DNA of 64,000 nucleotides from JAIOQJ01 sp963718635 (GCA_963718635.1 OY970367.1:1736001-1800000); one strand, 5' to 3'; shown: positions 28,498 through 36,080, counted from the stretch's first letter. The notes: generated from the letters alone by a model not told the origin. Numbers and translations are program-made.

Positions 28498-29505
28498 TTA
28501 AGGGAGATCGAAAACTTCCCCTCCAGCGATGGTTCCAAGAGCAAGGCGCGTTAAATTCGCCGTGGTCAAAGAGAGAAAATGCACGCTGCCATCGACGAAA
28601 ACGAAACTTACGCCATTTGTATGCAGGCTGCTGAAGCAGCCTGCCCCTTTGCTTAAATCGGCGACTCCGGTCAGGGCACCTGTCACATTATAATTGAACG
28701 GCATTCCGATTGAACCAACCGCCTGTTCCGACGCGTTGTTGATGTCAGGACTACCCATTGCCCAAGTCCCATAACGGCCCACCGATCCTGTATAGCTATC
28801 GTACGCCGTCATGTATCGGTAGCGTTCACCAACCATAGCCGTGTTGCTCAATCCGTCAGTGATATTGCTAAAACTGATCATCGAGTTGTAGCTAAGAGGA
28901 CCACTGAAGCGATAAACCGGCGCTGTCGGCAACGGCCAGCCGTTGAAACCGACGCCCATCGCCGTTTGGTCATCGAGGTGTGCCGTATATTCATTGACGC
29001 CAGCGGTTGATGAAGCGGGGTTGCCAACGTCGCCGGACTGCACGGCGGCATAGCTAATAGCGAAACGGGCGGAGATGCCCTGGCTGTCGTAAGTTGGACT
29101 ATCGCGTGTCGATGGACAACGGAACGTTTTAATCTGAGATTGGGCGACCGCCTGAAAATTGCCGCCATCGGCCCAATCAGGTGCGGCGACAACGCTCGCA
29201 AGGTTGTAAACATTTTGCTGCTCGATATAGGGCAAAACGAAAAACGTCCAAAAGGTGGCGGGAGAAACGTTTTCTCGCGCCAGTGCGCGAGCTATGCCTG
29301 GCGGCAGGACCCCAACTGCGTCGTGATAACCGTGCAGGCCGATGCCGATTTGCTTGAGATTATTTTGGCACTGAGTTTTGGCCGCGGCGGCGCGCACCTT
29401 CTGAACTGCCGGCAATAACAGACCAATTAGGATGGCGATGATCGCGATTACCACGAGCAACTCGATCAGAGTAAAACCTCGGCTTCGATGTTGGCGGAAG
29501 AGCAT
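28498..29505 (-). CDS. DUF1559 prepilin-like secreted protein
   Basis: A 335-residue protein from ATG 29505. The N-terminus has a type IV prepilin signature, RGFTLIELLVVIAIIAILIG, with cleavage expected after the glycine before F. Next come LLLPAVQKVR and the DUF1559 body with CQNNLKQIGIGLHGYHD, and a C-terminal FVFVDGSVHFLS close to the H-X9-DG family motif. Planctomycetes carry many such major-pseudopilin-like proteins. They are presumably processed by a prepilin peptidase and placed at the cell surface; a precise role is unknown. Confidence 0.92.
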   Translation of the reverse strand: MLFRQHRSRGFTLIELLVVIAIIAILIGLLLPAVQKVRAAAAKTQCQNNLKQIGIGLHGYHDAVGVLPPGIARALARENVSPATFWTFFVLPYIEQQNVYNLASVVAAPDWADGGNFQAVAQSQIKTFRCPSTRDSPTYDSQGISARFAISYAAVQSGDVGNPASSTAGVNEYTAHLDDQTAMGVGFNGWPLPTAPVYRFSGPLSYNSMISFSNITDGLSNTAMVGERYRYMTAYDSYTGSVGRYGTWAMGSPDINNASEQAVGSIGMPFNYNVTGALTGVADLSKGAGCFSSLHTNGVSFVFVDGSVHFLSLTTANLTRLALGTIAGGEVFDLP

Positions 29506-29668
29506 GGTGATTTCTCGATACGCGACCGACCGCAGCGGAACATAGAATAGTATATCGCCGCATGGCTTTTTCAAGATCGAACGTTAATTATAATGGTTCG
29601 TCAGGGTGCGCCAAGCGATTCTGGCAAAACGGAGGCTCGCCCTTCCCGCGCTCCCCCGGCTTTGCGAA

Positions 29669-29701
29669 GAAAAAGGGGTCGGGAGGTCGGGAGTCTTTTT
29701 C
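29669..29701. repeat. GGTCGGGAG REP-like unit, upstream of RAYT
   Basis: AAAAAGGGGTCGGGAGG followed by TCGGGAGTCTTTTT. It is the same motif, inverted, as the unit at 30417-30476 just downstream of the RAYT gene. Confidence 0.8.
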
Positions 29702-29742
29702 GGTATTGTCCCTGGTTTAGGGCATCAATATGACTGGGGAGT

Positions 29743-30417
29743 ATGCCGAGACGACTGCGATTTTGCACGGGCGGTTACGTCTATCACGTGCTCAACCGAG
29801 CCGTGGGGCGAGCGCGGTTGTTTGCGAAAGACGGAGACTACCTCGCTTTCGAAAACGTGCTGCGCGAAGCGCTGGAATGGCAGCCGACGCGCTTGCTGTC
29901 CTATTGCATCATGCCGAATCATTGGCATCTGGTGCTTTGGCCGCAGCACGATGGTGAGCTTTCCGAATTTCTGCGCTGGCTGACGGTGACGCACACGCAA
30001 CGCTGGCACGCCCATCATCGCACGGCAGGCACCGGCCCGCTTTACCAGGGGCGGTTCAAATCGTTTCCGATTCAGGCCGATCTCCATTTTTTGACGGTGT
30101 GCCGTTACGTCGAGCGAAATGCATTGCGGGCGAATTTGGTGTCTCGGGCCGAGGCGTGGCGTTGGTCGAGCTTATGGCAACGCGAGCAGCCCGGCGGCGC
30201 CGACTGGCTTTCCGATTGGCCGGTGAAGCGCTCGGCTCATTGGCTTGATTTCGTCAATGGCGTCGAGACGGAAGGGGAAGTATCGGCATTACGACGTTGC
30301 GTCAAGCGAGGCTGTGCGTACGGAACAGAAGATTGGACGACAACGACCGCGATCGACCTTGGTTTGGAGTCGTCGTTACGCGCTCGGGGCCGCCCGAAGA
30401 AGCCCGACCCGGAGTGA
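29743..30417 (+). CDS. REP-associated tyrosine transposase (RAYT, Y1 family)
   Basis: A 224-residue HUH nuclease of the IS200/RAYT type. Blocks in order: YHVLNRAVGRARLFA, then MPNHWHLVLWP with the HUH pair H60 and H62, GPLYQGRFKSFPI, and CRYVERNALRANLV with the likely catalytic Y122. The C-terminal tail is basic (GRPKKPDPE). RAYTs cut and move REP palindromes near conserved tetranucleotides. Here the gene is flanked on both sides by GGTCGGGAG hairpins with AAAAAG/CTTTTT edges, and related hairpins occur at 31.9 kb. It is therefore the probable source of the repeats that stud the next 5 kb. The frame is intact. Confidence 0.92.
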   Translation: MPRRLRFCTGGYVYHVLNRAVGRARLFAKDGDYLAFENVLREALEWQPTRLLSYCIMPNHWHLVLWPQHDGELSEFLRWLTVTHTQRWHAHHRTAGTGPLYQGRFKSFPIQADLHFLTVCRYVERNALRANLVSRAEAWRWSSLWQREQPGGADWLSDWPVKRSAHWLDFVNGVETEGEVSALRRCVKRGCAYGTEDWTTTTAIDLGLESSLRARGRPKKPDPE

Positions 30418-30476
30418 AAAAGACTCCCGACCGGTCGGGAGTCGTTCCGGAATGACTCCCGACCCCTTTGTTTTTC
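30417..30476. repeat. GGTCGGGAG REP-like unit, downstream of RAYT
   Basis: GAAAAAGACTCCCGACC, GGTCGGGAGTCG, TTCCGGAA and a final CGACTCCCGACC-type arm form a double hairpin. The toxin fragment begins directly at its right edge. Confidence 0.85.
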
Positions 30477-30802
30477 CTACACCGACGAGGCAGGGTTGAA
30501 AGGTATCACGGAGTCGAACGAATTGCGGCCTTCACTCAAAGCTAATAATCCCAAAGACGTCCGCTACGGCGAAGGGGTACCTGTCTGACATCGCGCCGGG
30601 AGCGAGAACGCCAAGCCAGTTATCATATGATTTTCTTCGAATACCTTTCCAAGGACGCCGGTTCACGCACTACGTCGAAATTGATGTTACGGGGCTAAAT
30701 GTGGTAGAAGGTCCCGCGGGTGTCTTTGTTGTTCCAAATGAAAAGCCGCTCAATTTGGTTGATAGGATTATCAGTAGCGGAACAGTGCAAGGAAATAAGT
30801 GA
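30475..30802 (+). pseudogene. ART-HYD1-type toxin domain fragment
   Basis: Starting at the REP edge the reading is YTDEAGLKGITESNELRPS, then KANNPKDVRYGEG. After a frame break near 30578 it is YLSDIAPGARTPSQLS, then FTHYVEIDVTGLNVVEG and VVPNEKPLNLVDRIISSG. This matches the C-terminal ADP-ribosyltransferase domain called HYD1 in polymorphic toxins. The residue before YTDE, normally the histidine of the signature, is a serine coded by the REP edge, so the repeat has cut off the toxin and apparently its first catalytic residue. There is no start codon. The stop TGA at 30800-30802 overlaps the next gene's start. Confidence 0.75.
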
Positions 30803-31074
30803 AATACTTCATGATTAAGTGGAATCACCACAACCCTGAATACCCTGTAGAGATCTATAACGAAACTAGTGATGATTTGTGGGAGACTAGGAAGGTTGAA
30901 GTGTTTTCAGATGGATCTTTGGGATACGCAGATTCAGAGTCGTCGTCAAAAACGACCGGATTGGGAATCGAACCTATACCGCCGTTAAGTGAGATAGCTA
31001 AGAATCCCGAGTTCGAGCTAATTGAAATAGCCAAAACTGAGTTCGAGAGAATTTGGGAGCGAAGAGGGAAATAG
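30799..31074 (+). CDS. DUF6881-like immunity protein
   Basis: A 91-residue protein from GTG 30799, which shares four bases (GTGA) with the toxin fragment's stop. It reads MKYFMIKWNHHNPEYPVEIY, then WETRKVEVFSDGSLGYAD and LGIEPIPPLSEIAKNPEF. This matches the small DUF6881 family, which stands next to toxin C-terminal domains and is thought to give immunity. It is cytoplasmic, has no signal, and is AT-richer than the surrounding genes. It would protect against an ADP-ribosylating toxin of the type left upstream. The match is by pattern memory. Confidence 0.75.
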   Translation: MKYFMIKWNHHNPEYPVEIYNETSDDLWETRKVEVFSDGSLGYADSESSSKTTGLGIEPIPPLSEIAKNPEFELIEIAKTEFERIWERRGK

Positions 31075-31077
31075 GCA

Positions 31078-31113
31078 TTAAGGGGACGGGGACAAAAAAA
31101 GGGGACGGGCATG
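31078..31113. repeat. GGGGACGGG half-units
   Basis: Two partial copies of the AAAAGGGGAC motif lie directly after the DUF6881 stop and close the first cassette. Confidence 0.65.
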
Positions 31114-31238
31114 CTCTGTAGAAAACCTATAGAAACTCTAACAGAGCATAATATTGAAGGTGATAGCCATTAATAGTAGTTCGCGACATTGACTCCAATA
31201 GTTTCGTCCGTGTACCGCTGAGCCCAAGCGGCGTTTGA

Positions 31239-31331
31239 GGCACGGAAAAGGGGACAGGGCACGGAAAAGGGGACAGCGTAAATTTTCGCCGGAAACTGGA
31301 CGGAAAATCTACGCTGCCCCCTTTTCTTTGG
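31239..31331. repeat. AAAGGGGACAGCG hairpin, copy 1
   Basis: AAAAGGGGACAGCGTA at the left pairs with TACGCTGCCCCCTTTTCTTT at the right. The inner stem is AATTTTCGCC against GGACGGAAAATC with a short loop. A half-unit CACGGAAAAGGGGACAG precedes it. Confidence 0.9.
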
Positions 31332-31395
31332 CTAAGGTGTACGGCAAGCGCCAAAACTCGTTTCGAAGGCAAATCGCCTATGCACGGTTTCTCAA

Positions 31396-31851
31396 ATGGC
31401 TATCTCGCAAAATGTGCGTTTTTTCCACAAAGTTCAACCGCTTGAAAGGGACCATCCCCCCGGAGCTTCGATTGCAAGTTTTTTCAGTGGCGAGTTAGAA
31501 AAGCGGGGCTGGCATACGGGCCGTGTTGCCAATTGGCGTGATTGCGGTTGGAACTTCGTTTGTAGCCGGAATTTCGCTACAGTGCAACTGGTTGTGGCGC
31601 AAATGGCCGCTATTTCGCATTGGGTAATTCAAATTAGTCCTGGGCATATCCCGGGGATATTGGGATGGTTTTTAGGAAGGAAGGCATCCGCTTCGGCGGA
31701 GGATGTTTATGTCGTGGCAAAGAATGTGCAAGAACTACTAGTTTCCATTGAGGATATTAGTCAAATTAAATGGAGCTTGGACGGCGATCCAAACGACACT
31801 AATACTCTCACCTCTGAACAGCCTCAAAGGCCGTCCGACATTATTGCGTGA
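31396..31851 (+). CDS. Immunity-like hypothetical protein
   Basis: A 151-residue protein between two REP-like hairpins. The readable pattern is VANWRDCGWNFVCSRN, then LVVAQMAAISHWVIQISPG, LGWFLGRKASASAEDVY and VVAKNVQELLVS. This resembles small proteins found beside toxin genes, but I cannot name the family. ATG 31396 has no clear ribosome site. Another frame (KTRFEGKSPMHGFSNGYLAK, ending about 31445) overlaps the start and could be the remnant of a toxin tail. It is AT-richer than the core genes. Confidence 0.5.
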   Translation: MAISQNVRFFHKVQPLERDHPPGASIASFFSGELEKRGWHTGRVANWRDCGWNFVCSRNFATVQLVVAQMAAISHWVIQISPGHIPGILGWFLGRKASASAEDVYVVAKNVQELLVSIEDISQIKWSLDGDPNDTNTLTSEQPQRPSDIIA

Positions 31852-31886
31852 AATTTGCTAATAGGAAAAGGAAAAGGGCAGGAAAA

Positions 31887-31958
31887 CAAAGGCAGGATAA
31901 CAAAGAGGTCGGGAGTCGTTCCGGAATGACTCCCGACCTCCCGACCCCTTTGTTTTTC
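31887..31958. repeat. GGTCGGGAG REP-like unit, third copy
   Basis: GGTCGGGAGTCG, TTCCGGAA and CGACTCCCGACC-type arms, followed by the same CCTTTGTTTTTC edge as at 30476. It lies 1.4 kb from the RAYT gene. Confidence 0.85.
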
Positions 31959-32009
31959 TCCAACGGTTATTGATCTGAAGTAAAATCCAACTCTAACTTG
32001 GAGTAGAAT

Positions 32010-32114
32010 GTGAGTATACAGAAACGAGCGGCATGCCTGATAGCTATTGGGAGCATCCTAGTGGGTTCAGTAGCGCGATCTGCGGATGCGACCGAGGCAC
32101 AAGCCGTGATTTAG
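32010..32114 (+). pseudogene. Orphan signal peptide
   Basis: GTG 32010 opens a 34-codon reading (SIQKRAACLIAIGSILVGSV, then ARSADATEAQAVI) with the charge, hydrophobic core and Ala-x-Ala-like end of a signal peptide. A TAG follows and the next hairpin begins at once. The mature part of the protein seems to be lost. Confidence 0.4.
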
Positions 32115-32219
32115 CACGGAAAAGGGGACAGGCACGGAAAAGGGGACAGCGTAAATTTTCGCCGGAAACTGGACGGAAAATCTACGCTGTCCCCTTTTCT
32201 TTGCCCCCTTTTCTTTGCC
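32115..32219. repeat. AAAGGGGACAGCG hairpin, copy 2
   Basis: Same structure as copy 1, with a perfect outer stem (AAAAGGGGACAGCGTA with TACGCTGTCCCCTTTT) and extra half-units on both sides. Confidence 0.9.
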
Positions 32220-32670
32220 TAAGCTAAAAACCGACTATTATTACAACATTTACGATGGAAAAAGGGAATTCCCCCGTCTTCGAAACCGTAACGGCGCCGT
32301 GTTCAGCAAGGTGAACGGAGTTTGGGGATATGACTTTCTGAAAAGCGAGGTCGAGTACAAAGGCGGCGGCGCCCAAAACAACACGAATCCTCTCGCATCG
32401 TTCCGCGATCACGCGGTCGTCCAGATCGGCAACGACATTTACGACCCGAGCTATGGTAAAATATACCGGGCCGGGCCGAACGGCACTATCAACGACGCGC
32501 TCTTGGAGTTTCAGAAGGCGGCTATCTTCGGATATTATCAGCCGATCAAACCAGGGACAGTCGTCCCAGGTCCGGACAAAAAGCTTCGCGTTCCACCCAC
32601 CGCCTTGGGCATCATTGTCGAACTCATGGACCCGACAAAACTGCAACTGACTACAACAGAAATTAAATGA
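32220..32670 (+). pseudogene. Toxin-like C-terminal fragment
   Basis: An open reading of about 150 codons with no start of its own: the only upstream start codon is a TTG inside the hairpin. It contains YYYNIYDGKREFPR, KVNGVWGYDFLKSEV, FRDHAVVQIGNDIYDPSYGK and AIFGYYQPI. The block with an aromatic before DHAVVQ and IYDPSYG recalls the His and Asp parts of cysteine-protease-like toxin or effector domains, though I see no matching cysteine. The stop overlaps the next ATG (ATGA). It is read as a 5'-truncated toxin tail, but a free-standing unknown protein is possible. Confidence 0.45.
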
Positions 32671-32702
32671 CCGAAAATCAATTTCACGCCAGAGGGCGAG
32701 GT

Positions 32703-33830
32703 ATGTTCAAAATAAATTTCCACGGCCTGATTTGCGCGACGCTTCTCGTTCAATTGGAACCTGCATTTATATCGGCGGCGCCGCTTTCGGCGCCCGTGTT
32801 AGCTTCAATTTACAACAACGAACTTTATTATCTTCAATTAAGTCGAATGGATGGTCCTTTAGGCTATTATGAATTCGTCGTCCAGCCTCTGGGCCGAACG
32901 GCCGAAAATTCGCATCCAAAGCCCAAATACGAATTCCTCCTCAATAGCGACGATGTCGCTGCCCAACTTCCGGTACGCTGGCGCATTCGCGACGACATTC
33001 TCTGGATGCTCGGCTCTGGAGTGTTGATTAATCCCGTGGTAGTGGAACGAATTCCTCTCGCCGAATTGCCCCAGTTCGATGCAAACAATCCGAAGGCACG
33101 GGAGATTCTAGAGTCGAAGTATGGTGAGTCGGGATTAAACATCAGCCGTTATTTCGGCTGGGATCTGGGTTTTGCTCTTCGTGATTTTGAACGAATGGTT
33201 CGCAACAAAACACCGATGCTAGGCAAATACAAGACCGCCGATGAATGGCATTTCGCCATGTGGACGAAGTACGCCTTTTGTGATTCGCTTCCCACAAGTC
33301 CTTCTTCGGAATCGACCTTTTTCCTTTACAAAGGCAAATGCGAGGTATGGGACACCGTTCGCACTTGGCCCAAGAATTTCGATCCCAACAAAGATACTCA
33401 ATGGAACATGCGCTGGCACGACCATCCGCAAGAAAAGTTCGACGTGGGCTTTTGCGAGCCATTCACGGTCTTTTACAAGAAATACGTTTATTTTTTCGCC
33501 ACTAAGTCGGGTAAGCTGGTTACGGTCAAAAAGTCCGCAATATTTGGCAAGTGGGACGTCGTAAAGGCGTGGGCAGATGAGGACCGACCGATTACCGCCA
33601 TCATCACCGACACGGCTACCGATCGCAGTTTTGCGTTCACCGAAGCGAAGAAAACAAAGGACGGCGCGCAAGCCAAAGAGGTATATTTTGAGTTTGACGA
33701 CAAGATTACGCCGGTTGAATTCGACCGTTCAAAAATTGAACTCATGAAGGGCGAAGCGCCATTGCCCATGCTGCGGCAATTGACACAAGTACTCATCAAT
33801 GACAAGAAGTTACAGATCGGGAAAAAATAA
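32703..33830 (+). CDS. Secreted hypothetical protein
   Basis: A 375-residue protein from ATG 32703 (MFKINFHGLICATLLVQLEP) with a signal peptide ending near ISAAPLSA. An in-frame ATG at 32667 overlaps the upstream stop but would put 12 extra residues before the signal, so the later start is preferred. GGCGAGG lies just upstream of it. The body has many tryptophans and a repeated aspartate/lysine pattern. I do not know the family. Following a toxin-like tail, it could be a periplasmic immunity protein, but its length argues for a separate role. Confidence 0.6.
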   Translation: MFKINFHGLICATLLVQLEPAFISAAPLSAPVLASIYNNELYYLQLSRMDGPLGYYEFVVQPLGRTAENSHPKPKYEFLLNSDDVAAQLPVRWRIRDDILWMLGSGVLINPVVVERIPLAELPQFDANNPKAREILESKYGESGLNISRYFGWDLGFALRDFERMVRNKTPMLGKYKTADEWHFAMWTKYAFCDSLPTSPSSESTFFLYKGKCEVWDTVRTWPKNFDPNKDTQWNMRWHDHPQEKFDVGFCEPFTVFYKKYVYFFATKSGKLVTVKKSAIFGKWDVVKAWADEDRPITAIITDTATDRSFAFTEAKKTKDGAQAKEVYFEFDDKITPVEFDRSKIELMKGEAPLPMLRQLTQVLINDKKLQIGKK

Positions 33831-33913
33831 GGGACCGCAGCTCAATTTGAACCAGAATCAAGTTGCGTCCCCCTGTGATTTTATGGCCGGTGTTTCCTTT
33901 AGCATTGGTTCGG

Positions 33914-34000
33914 CAAAGAAAAGGGGACAGCAAAGAAAAGGGGACAGCGTAGATTTTTGCCGGATCCAGCCGAGAAATCTACGCTGCCCCCTTTTCTTTG
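33914..34000. repeat. AAAGGGGACAGCG hairpin, copy 3
   Basis: A diverged copy: the outer stem is kept (AAAGGGGACAGCGTAGAT with ATCTACGCTGCCCCC), while the loop changes to TTTTTGCCGGATCCAGCCGAG. It is preceded by a half-unit. Confidence 0.85.
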
Positions 34001-34019
34001 CTAGATGTGGAGTAATTGC

Positions 34020-34505
34020 ATGCATCGCAACTTAAACAATGCCATCGAACTAATCGGCAATCCAAGACGTTTTGGCTCGCCTGAAATTTCAATTTGCGTC
34101 GATCTAATGCGAGAGTTTCTCCGTCGTGAAGCGCTTTGGGCAAATATTTTGGGGATCGCCGAACGGTTACCCTTCGCCGACTTAGCTGAAGTACTGTCTC
34201 CCGGTACTTCCATCTGCGTTGATAATCGCGGTTTGATAGATTCATTCTCTAGATGCTTAGTTGAGAAAATTTGCTTAACACATATGTTGAAGTGGTATCA
34301 AATTAAGCCGTCGTTGATCTCCGTCCATGGCAGCGCACTTCCAGCCGATCCTTACAGCCCAATTTTGCGCTTGTTCAATTTAGGAGGTTTTTTTAGCCGG
34401 GAGCACCAGATATACGTTGATGTCAATGGTTCTGGCGGTATTCACGCTGGTATGGTCCAACACGGTGACCTTACCACGCCATTTACTTTTATCTCGGAAG
34501 AATAA
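34020..34505 (+). CDS. Hypothetical protein, immunity-array gene
   Basis: A 161-residue protein from ATG 34020, 20 bases after a hairpin. It reads MHRNLNNAIELIGNPRRFGS, then REALWANILGIAERLPFADL and HQIYVDVNGSGGIHAG. It has no signal or membrane segment. The short frame ending at 34035 overlaps its start by 16 bases and could be the last residues of a lost toxin. I do not recognise the family. Its place between two hairpins matches the other cassettes. Confidence 0.5.
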   Translation: MHRNLNNAIELIGNPRRFGSPEISICVDLMREFLRREALWANILGIAERLPFADLAEVLSPGTSICVDNRGLIDSFSRCLVEKICLTHMLKWYQIKPSLISVHGSALPADPYSPILRLFNLGGFFSREHQIYVDVNGSGGIHAGMVQHGDLTTPFTFISEE

Positions 34506-34523
34506 AAGGTGAAGCAAGGCAGG

Positions 34524-34691
34524 GAAAAACAAAGGGGACGGGCCAAGAAAGATGTACCGATGAGGCACGGAAAAGGGGACAGCGTAAATCTTCGCCGGAA
34601 ACTGGACGGAAAATCTAGGGCACGGAAAAGGGGACAGCGTAAATTTTCGCCGGAAACTGGACGGAAAATCTACGCTGTCCCCTTTTCTTTG
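34524..34691. repeat. AAAGGGGACAGCG hairpin, tandem copy 4
   Basis: Two left halves in a row (34569-34618 and 34622-34672), followed by one right half ending CTTTTCTTTGG. It also carries GAAAGATGTACCGATGA at 34547, seen again near 35547. Confidence 0.9.
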
Positions 34692-34834
34692 GCTGGTTTA
34701 ACCCGTCAACAGGCGAAAGCTTGTCAAACGACAAGGGAAACACTTTTCACGGCCCCCACTGGGACTACCGGATGCAGGAGGTTCGTGGAAAATGGCGGTG
34801 GTATCCAGACGGAAAATTGGAGTACGAGCCATGA
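34688..34834 (+). pseudogene. Toxin C-terminal tail without start
   Basis: From the hairpin edge the frame reads GWFNPSTGESLSNDKGNTFH, then GPHWDYR and KWRWYPDGKLEYEP, and stops at 34832-34834. A GPHWD block followed by a WxWYPDG end is common at the C-termini of polymorphic nuclease-type toxins. The N-terminus is missing. The stop TGA overlaps the next ATG (ATGA), the coupling expected of a toxin-immunity pair. Confidence 0.6.
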
Positions 34835-35412
34835 TTGACTCACGCTTTGTTGTGTCATCACCAGACCATGAAACGGCGTTGCATTATATTTCGGAATGTT
34901 TGGAGGGCAGTCTGTTGGTGGAACAACTCGGTGCAGTGTTCCCTGAGCAAGGAAATCTCACAGTGGTGACTGCTTCTGTCCCACCTCTAGGGGTGAATTA
35001 TTTTACCGACTGTTGCAAATCATCCTGCACAGATTGGTTGATAGGCGTAATCGCTGATTTCCTCAAACTGGTCCGGAATTCTGTCGTGCTTTTTGAAGAC
35101 ATCATTACATTACCGTCGGACAAATATCTATCCGGACGTGAACGTCCACCATATTGGTGCTACCAGGGCAGAGTATTCTGGCCTATCACACAGAAAGGAA
35201 TCATGCAACATACCGTAGATCAAGCGATGACTTGGTCGGCGGGCTTCAGGACTATCGCTGGGTTCTCGACTTTAGCGACTGATTATTCTTTGCCTGTCGG
35301 TACTCATGTGTTATCCCACACAGAGTTTTATCACATTGCTGCCTCTATCACACAAGTCGTTACGGATGTGTTCGATGGAGGGGGTTACATGATATGGGGC
35401 CGTGCGAAATAG
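34831..35412 (+). CDS. Immunity-like hypothetical protein
   Basis: A 193-residue protein from ATG 34831, coupled by ATGA to the preceding toxin tail, with GGAG about eight bases upstream. It reads MIDSRFVVSSPDHETALHYI, then LTVVTASVPPLGVNYFTDCC, PPYWCYQGRVFWPITQK and FDGGGYMIWGRAK. There is no signal peptide. The family is unknown to me. It is followed within a few bases by the next hairpin, so it completes a cassette of hairpin, toxin tail, immunity gene, hairpin. Confidence 0.6.
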   Translation: MIDSRFVVSSPDHETALHYISECLEGSLLVEQLGAVFPEQGNLTVVTASVPPLGVNYFTDCCKSSCTDWLIGVIADFLKLVRNSVVLFEDIITLPSDKYLSGRERPPYWCYQGRVFWPITQKGIMQHTVDQAMTWSAGFRTIAGFSTLATDYSLPVGTHVLSHTEFYHIAASITQVVTDVFDGGGYMIWGRAK

Positions 35413-35414
35413 AC

Positions 35415-35515
35415 CAAGAGAAAAAAAGGGGACGGAGAAAAAAAGAGACGAAAAAAGGGGACGGGCACGCTGTCCCCTTTTGTTCTCTCCTTTTGTTCCC
35501 CTTTTGTTCCCCGGA
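35415..35515. repeat. AAAGGGGAC hairpin, copy 5 (shortened)
   Basis: AAAAAAAGGGGACGG half-units, then GGGGACGGGCACGCTGTCCCC as a tight hairpin and several CTTTTGTTCCCC tails. It closes the array on the right. Confidence 0.85.
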
Positions 35516-35828
35516 ATCAAGAGACATAACTCGACAAGGCCCGGAAAAGATGTACCGATGAAAGTCAAGTGGAATTATTGCCGTCGGGGGTGATGACGGC
35601 AAGGCGGGAGGGTTTGTTGTTTGCGTTCTTGGGGGTACGACGGAGGCGCGGGGAGGGCGAGATCCTCATTGCGCTGCGCGGCGGTGGGCAAGAGGCCGGG
35701 ATGGCGCCGACGAAAGGAATGGCGGAGAGGCGGGTTAGGCGGGAAAGAGAGTTTTGCGTTTTGGTTTCGGTTCTCCCTTAGACTGTTAGGTTTGCACTTT
35801 TGAAAAGGCCGATCGATCGGCGAGTCGG
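35516..35828. other. Gap with no convincing gene
   Basis: Purine-rich DNA (AAGGCGGGAGGG, then CGCGGGGAGGGCGAG) without a believable reading frame; the open frames here have extreme composition. It may be decayed coding sequence of the CHC2 fragment's neighbour. Confidence 0.4.
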
Positions 35829-36080
35829 TCAACGGGTTCCAATTACGGGTTCCTCTTCTCTGTTCCGTGGGACGCGGAAGGTTTCCGCCATGTGGAGCGC
35901 GGCTTCATACAAGGGCAGGCGCTGCACGGCGGCCCACAGGTCCAACACATTGCCTTGAGCGCGGCAGTCGGCGTGGAAGCATTGGAAGATGTTCTTGCCG
36001 AGGTGAGCCGGGAAGGTGGTCGGTCTGCCATGCAGGGACAAGGCCCGCGGAAGGAAACAAAACAGGTCATGGGGAGTTTT
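35829..36080 (-). pseudogene. CHC2 zinc-finger fragment (primase-like)
   Basis: The reading HGRPTTFPAHLGKNIFQCFH, then ADCRAQGNVLDLWAAV, YEAALHMAETF and REEEPV matches the CHC2 zinc finger of DNA-primase-like proteins that planctomycetes carry as small separate genes. The first cysteine-histidine pair (GPCP, HG) is split by a frame break near 36020. The N-terminus is missing because prmC ends at 36095. The last Cys pair (QCFHADC) is intact. It is probably a remnant. Confidence 0.55.

Noticed and set aside
34509..34838. Open frame through the tandem hairpins
   Set aside because: Most of it is repeat sequence read in tandem. It has no coding signature of its own and ends inside the toxin-tail region.
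35569..35832. Short frames on both strands between the array and the CHC2 fragment
   Set aside because: Biased composition from purine-rich DNA, no ribosome site and no family pattern.
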